Shown: positions 61,101-64,000 of the stretch, one piece after another
Numbering within the stretch: position 1 is the stretch's first letter
Layout of the letters: each line of letters opens with the position of its first letter
Assembly: GCA_944470555.2 (NCBI GenBank)
Contig: OX104130.1
Coordinates: 48,579,491-48,643,490, forward strand
DNA from: Heterobilharzia americana
Taxonomy: Eukaryota; Platyhelminthes; Trematoda; Strigeidida; Schistosomatidae
Length of the DNA: 64,000 nt
Reading direction: 5' to 3'
The notes under the pieces: model-generated
What the model was told of the DNA's origin: nothing
Seen by the model: only the letters and a program-made list of their open reading frames with translations
Database searches by the model: none
Translations under genes and position numbers: made by a program

Positions 61101-61394
61101 CTTGAAATAATTCTAAATCTCCACAACTCCCTCAAAATATAGTATTTACCACAATTTTTTGCTCATATTCATACCAAGATAATCTCATAGCCCTGTTTCT
61201 TTGTTCCCTATAGATATGCTGCCTTTCATTCTTTGTTTTCATTGACAACAAGATTTTCAGCATATCTGGAATTAGCGTTAAATCATTCGTATTACATCTG
61301 TTAGTTGTTGAGTAGATAGACTTATAGAACCAAACTACCGACTAAGACTTCATGTAAGCTCAGATATAAATCACGTCTGCAGTTTTCAAATTTG
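61101..61394. other. No gene recognised
   Basis: AT-rich spacer between the foldback and the PLE fragment. Confidence 0.5.
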
Positions 61395-61760
61395 AAGATA
61401 AAGTATTTACACAAACGGAATGAGTAGCCACCGGATCAACAATATCTCCAATCCCAACGAATATTGTTGTGGAAGGTCGGTAATAAACAATTCATAATAT
61501 ATAATCCTACTCCAGAATTATGGTGAAGATATGTGAATGACGCTATAACTGTCGAAATCTGAGCATGTTCACAGCTTCAAAAATATATGCTCAGTGGCAG
61601 ATAGGATTCAAATTACTTTCGAGCCAGAAGATGAACAGGGAAATTAACTTCAAGATTGTACAATAAAACAAAAACGAAACCTTGCTTCAGATACAGGTAT
61701 TTACGGAAAACTGTCGCATTTCAGTAAATGTCTAGGCTTTAGGTCATCTCAACCTCTATC
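61395..61760 (+). pseudogene. Penelope-like element, reverse transcriptase fragment
   Basis: Reading across frames gives VFTQTE-stop-VATGSTISPI (about 61400; compare QTEGVAMGSPISPV at 24927). It then gives PTPELW-stop-RYVNDAITVE (about 61507; compare PTPKIWWRYVDD) and IQITFEPEDEQGN (compare IQFTYEVENEQGE). The spacing matches the PLE at 24906 throughout, so the two are the same lineage. The catalytic YVDD is YVND here. Several stops and shifts make this an old, dead copy. It breaks off after about 360 bases, and no GIY-YIG part follows. Confidence 0.7.
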
Positions 61761-64000
61761 GCTAAGCGTTGGTTTTGGTTGGTTACGTTCAAGTATATGA
61801 AATCTAAAAAGACTTAATAAAGTAGAATTGTCTTCAAGAGGTGAAATAAAGGTCATGTGCAGTCAGAGAAGTGTAAAACGATGATAATGGTGATAATCAA
61901 ACCGAAATACGGAAATGAGATTAACAAGGAAATAAGAAATTCACTGTTGATCCTAAGGAAGAGAAGTTCAAAAAAAGCTCTTGAATGCATAGTTTAGGCT
62001 ACTGATCGCTTGTAGCTAGTGCTTCAGCTGTGTAAAATTGGAAACAGACTGCGTAAATGAAAAGCGGGGGACCTATGAGAATCTAAAACAAGAGTTTGTG
62101 TTATTATCTTGATATGAATATGAGCAACAAATTGTACTCAATAAGTTAGATGGTAAATAGTACTGAATCATCATGGTTTGTCTGAAATGGATTGTTCTGA
62201 TCTCAGATTACACCCTATTAATTTCTAAATTAAAATTTCAAAGACAAGTACGAGAATACAATATGTACTCAATCTCCTTCTCCGCATCTGTTTGCTTACT
62301 CAACGTTACAAAAACGATTACTGGTCTGGAGTAGCGTATCATGTTTTGTGAACTCAGGCGCTTCAGGTCTCGCGGTAAACATGTTCGTCATTCAGCTTTG
62401 TGATAGGACATTTGAGATGGATGTATTATCTGTTATTTCAGTGTGTAGAAATGAAGAGGAAAGTAGGTTTTCCTTGTATGTCTTGTTAGAGTTAAGAAGG
62501 TATGGATGATTAGAACGATGATGGTGATTATGCATCAGATCAGTCTGGGTTGAGAGGTGCTGGTAATGTAAACTAGTCACGCAACTAAGTGCAACAATAA
62601 TCGTCTTTGCCTGATAATTAGTACTTCCCAAAATGAAGCTGCGTAATACGTTGTTTTCTTTCAGACTACCTGGATCCACTCGTTAATGCAGGATATAGGT
62701 AGTAAATCATTTCAAGTATGACCCAAAAACATTTTGTTGAACTATGTTTTCACCTAAAATTACTTTGCGACTCATGTTTCCTGAGTGCTGTGAGACTATA
62801 GATTAGTCTTTCAGTTTGCCAAAATCTTCTGAGATTTCGGAAATCTTCTGTGGACGATGTGAATTTGAAAAATTGTACATATGTTTACGGGAATATCACT
62901 TCTGCAAATACTGCATGAAATCTAAAACATTTTTATTCACAAAGTAGAGCGCGTCGCTATTAGTTCTGGTTTTAGATTCTAAAGCCTCATCAAAGAGTAG
63001 AGTTGCGAGTTCTTTAGAGGGAATTAAAGTCTTTCATCTTAATTATTAGCAATTCACCTCATTTATTCGAATTTTCTTCATTATATCGAATCACCGCAGC
63101 GCTGATGCGATTCTCTCAAATGTGATTTGATAAACGCCTAGGTTCGTTTCTCAGCACACTGTTTTTTTAAAATTTTAGGGCATTTATTTGCTCCGAGTGA
63201 ACGATAAACTAACTTCGAGTTTTCATTTTTATCTTTTTCTATTGTAACATGATTTGGTGATCAGTTTTTTAGTGTCCGTTACCTTCATGGTTAGACGATG
63301 TGCAGGCTGATAAACTTGACATCTGTGAGAAAGCATAGATGCCTTGTAAACAATTTTCTTCAGTTTATTATCTGCTGCATTTCAATCATGTAGTCAATGA
63401 GAGTTAATTTTTTTGAGAATTGAATCACTCTTTCAAGATAAAGGAATTCATTTTGCTGGTTGCTTGTGACGTTCGCTAATAACAAACAAGATCTGCCCTT
63501 ATCCTAAGCAAATATTTAGAGCAGAAAAATTTACCATTGCACTAATCTGCGGTCAAAGTGTGAAAAGTTAGAAAATATAGCATGTATTGAAAATCCCTTT
63601 GCTATGGAGCTGTTTTGCCTTTAAATCATTTCTCCGAATATGAATGTTACAGTTTGTTACCAAAACTCAGTCGCAGAAAATTTCAGATTTTCCTGAATGG
63701 AATGACTATCATCACTACAGATCTCTGTTTAGTATCAGTGGGTACGAATATGGATGGATAAAAGCAAACATTAAAACCAGATGTTACCTAACCATCTTGA
63801 TTTTGCGGTGGTCATTTTGTCCCGAAAGTTACACATATTCCTTACTCTGTGTTTAACTTCTTTGTTATAAGGTGTTAAAATTCGAAACATCTATTGCATT
63901 CACCAGTTTGACTACCTGAGATAGCCATGGTTTTGAAGACTTGCACTGATACTGAGTGACTTTTGAAGGTGAATTAAAAATGTGGGTCGCAGCAGGATTC
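61761..64000. other. No gene recognised (2.2 kb)
   Basis: AT-rich, with short open frames (for example 62392-62679 on the minus strand and 63644-63856 on the plus strand) that lack splice signals or motifs. Confidence 0.5.

Noticed and set aside
62392..62679. 95-codon minus-strand open frame
   Set aside because: Low-complexity His/Ser/Thr-rich reading with no motif or splice context.

Overview
The window looks like nuclear DNA of a blood fluke, most likely Schistosoma or a close relative. It is AT-rich and very poor in genes. It is full of degenerate copies of the element types typical of schistosome genomes: RTE/SR2-like and CR1-like non-LTR retrotransposons, Penelope-like elements (PLEs), a Gypsy-type LTR element, and tRNA-derived SINEs of the Sm-alpha kind that carry a hammerhead ribozyme. 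The species cannot be fixed from the sequence alone.

Layout. Positions 1-6095 hold the 3' end of one spliced protein-coding gene on the + strand. Three exons (211-316, 4772-5122, 6027-6095) join in frame and end at a TGA. I do not recognise the protein. From 6096 to 64000 I find no convincing host exon: this is about 58 kb of intergenic or deep-intronic DNA.

Within that desert, the recognisable elements run as follows. A family of tRNA-like SINEs (called C here) is scattered over 4.4-11 kb. An RTE-type reverse transcriptase C-terminus lies at 9.2-9.85 kb and a CR1-like one at 14.9-15.4 kb. A head-to-head pair of hammerhead SINEs (family B) is at 17.4 kb. A Gypsy relic (gag, protease, then the integrase end, with RT and RNase H missing) spans 18.6-20.4 kb. 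An Sm-alpha cluster is at 23.0-23.6 kb. At 24.4-27.1 kb an RTE copy is split by a PLE flanked by a 12-bp target-site duplication. More SINEs lie at 29-30 kb and a full-length Sm-alpha relic at 33.7 kb. PLE fragments lie at 35.1, 38.3, 59.5 and 61.4 kb, and SINE fragments at 47-50 kb. A young foldback of two family B SINEs occupies 60.68-61.10 kb.

The most interesting structures are the hammerhead-bearing SINEs. Three families (A = Sm-alpha, B and D) have the same plan of tRNA-like head, hammerhead-like motif and tail. One copy, on the minus strand at 60732-60777, keeps every core residue and its pairings. It sits in one arm of an almost perfect 170-bp inverted repeat, and the opposite arm has lost the catalytic G8. 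All protein assignments to mobile elements rest on my recognition of motifs in the translated sequence. No database search was run.
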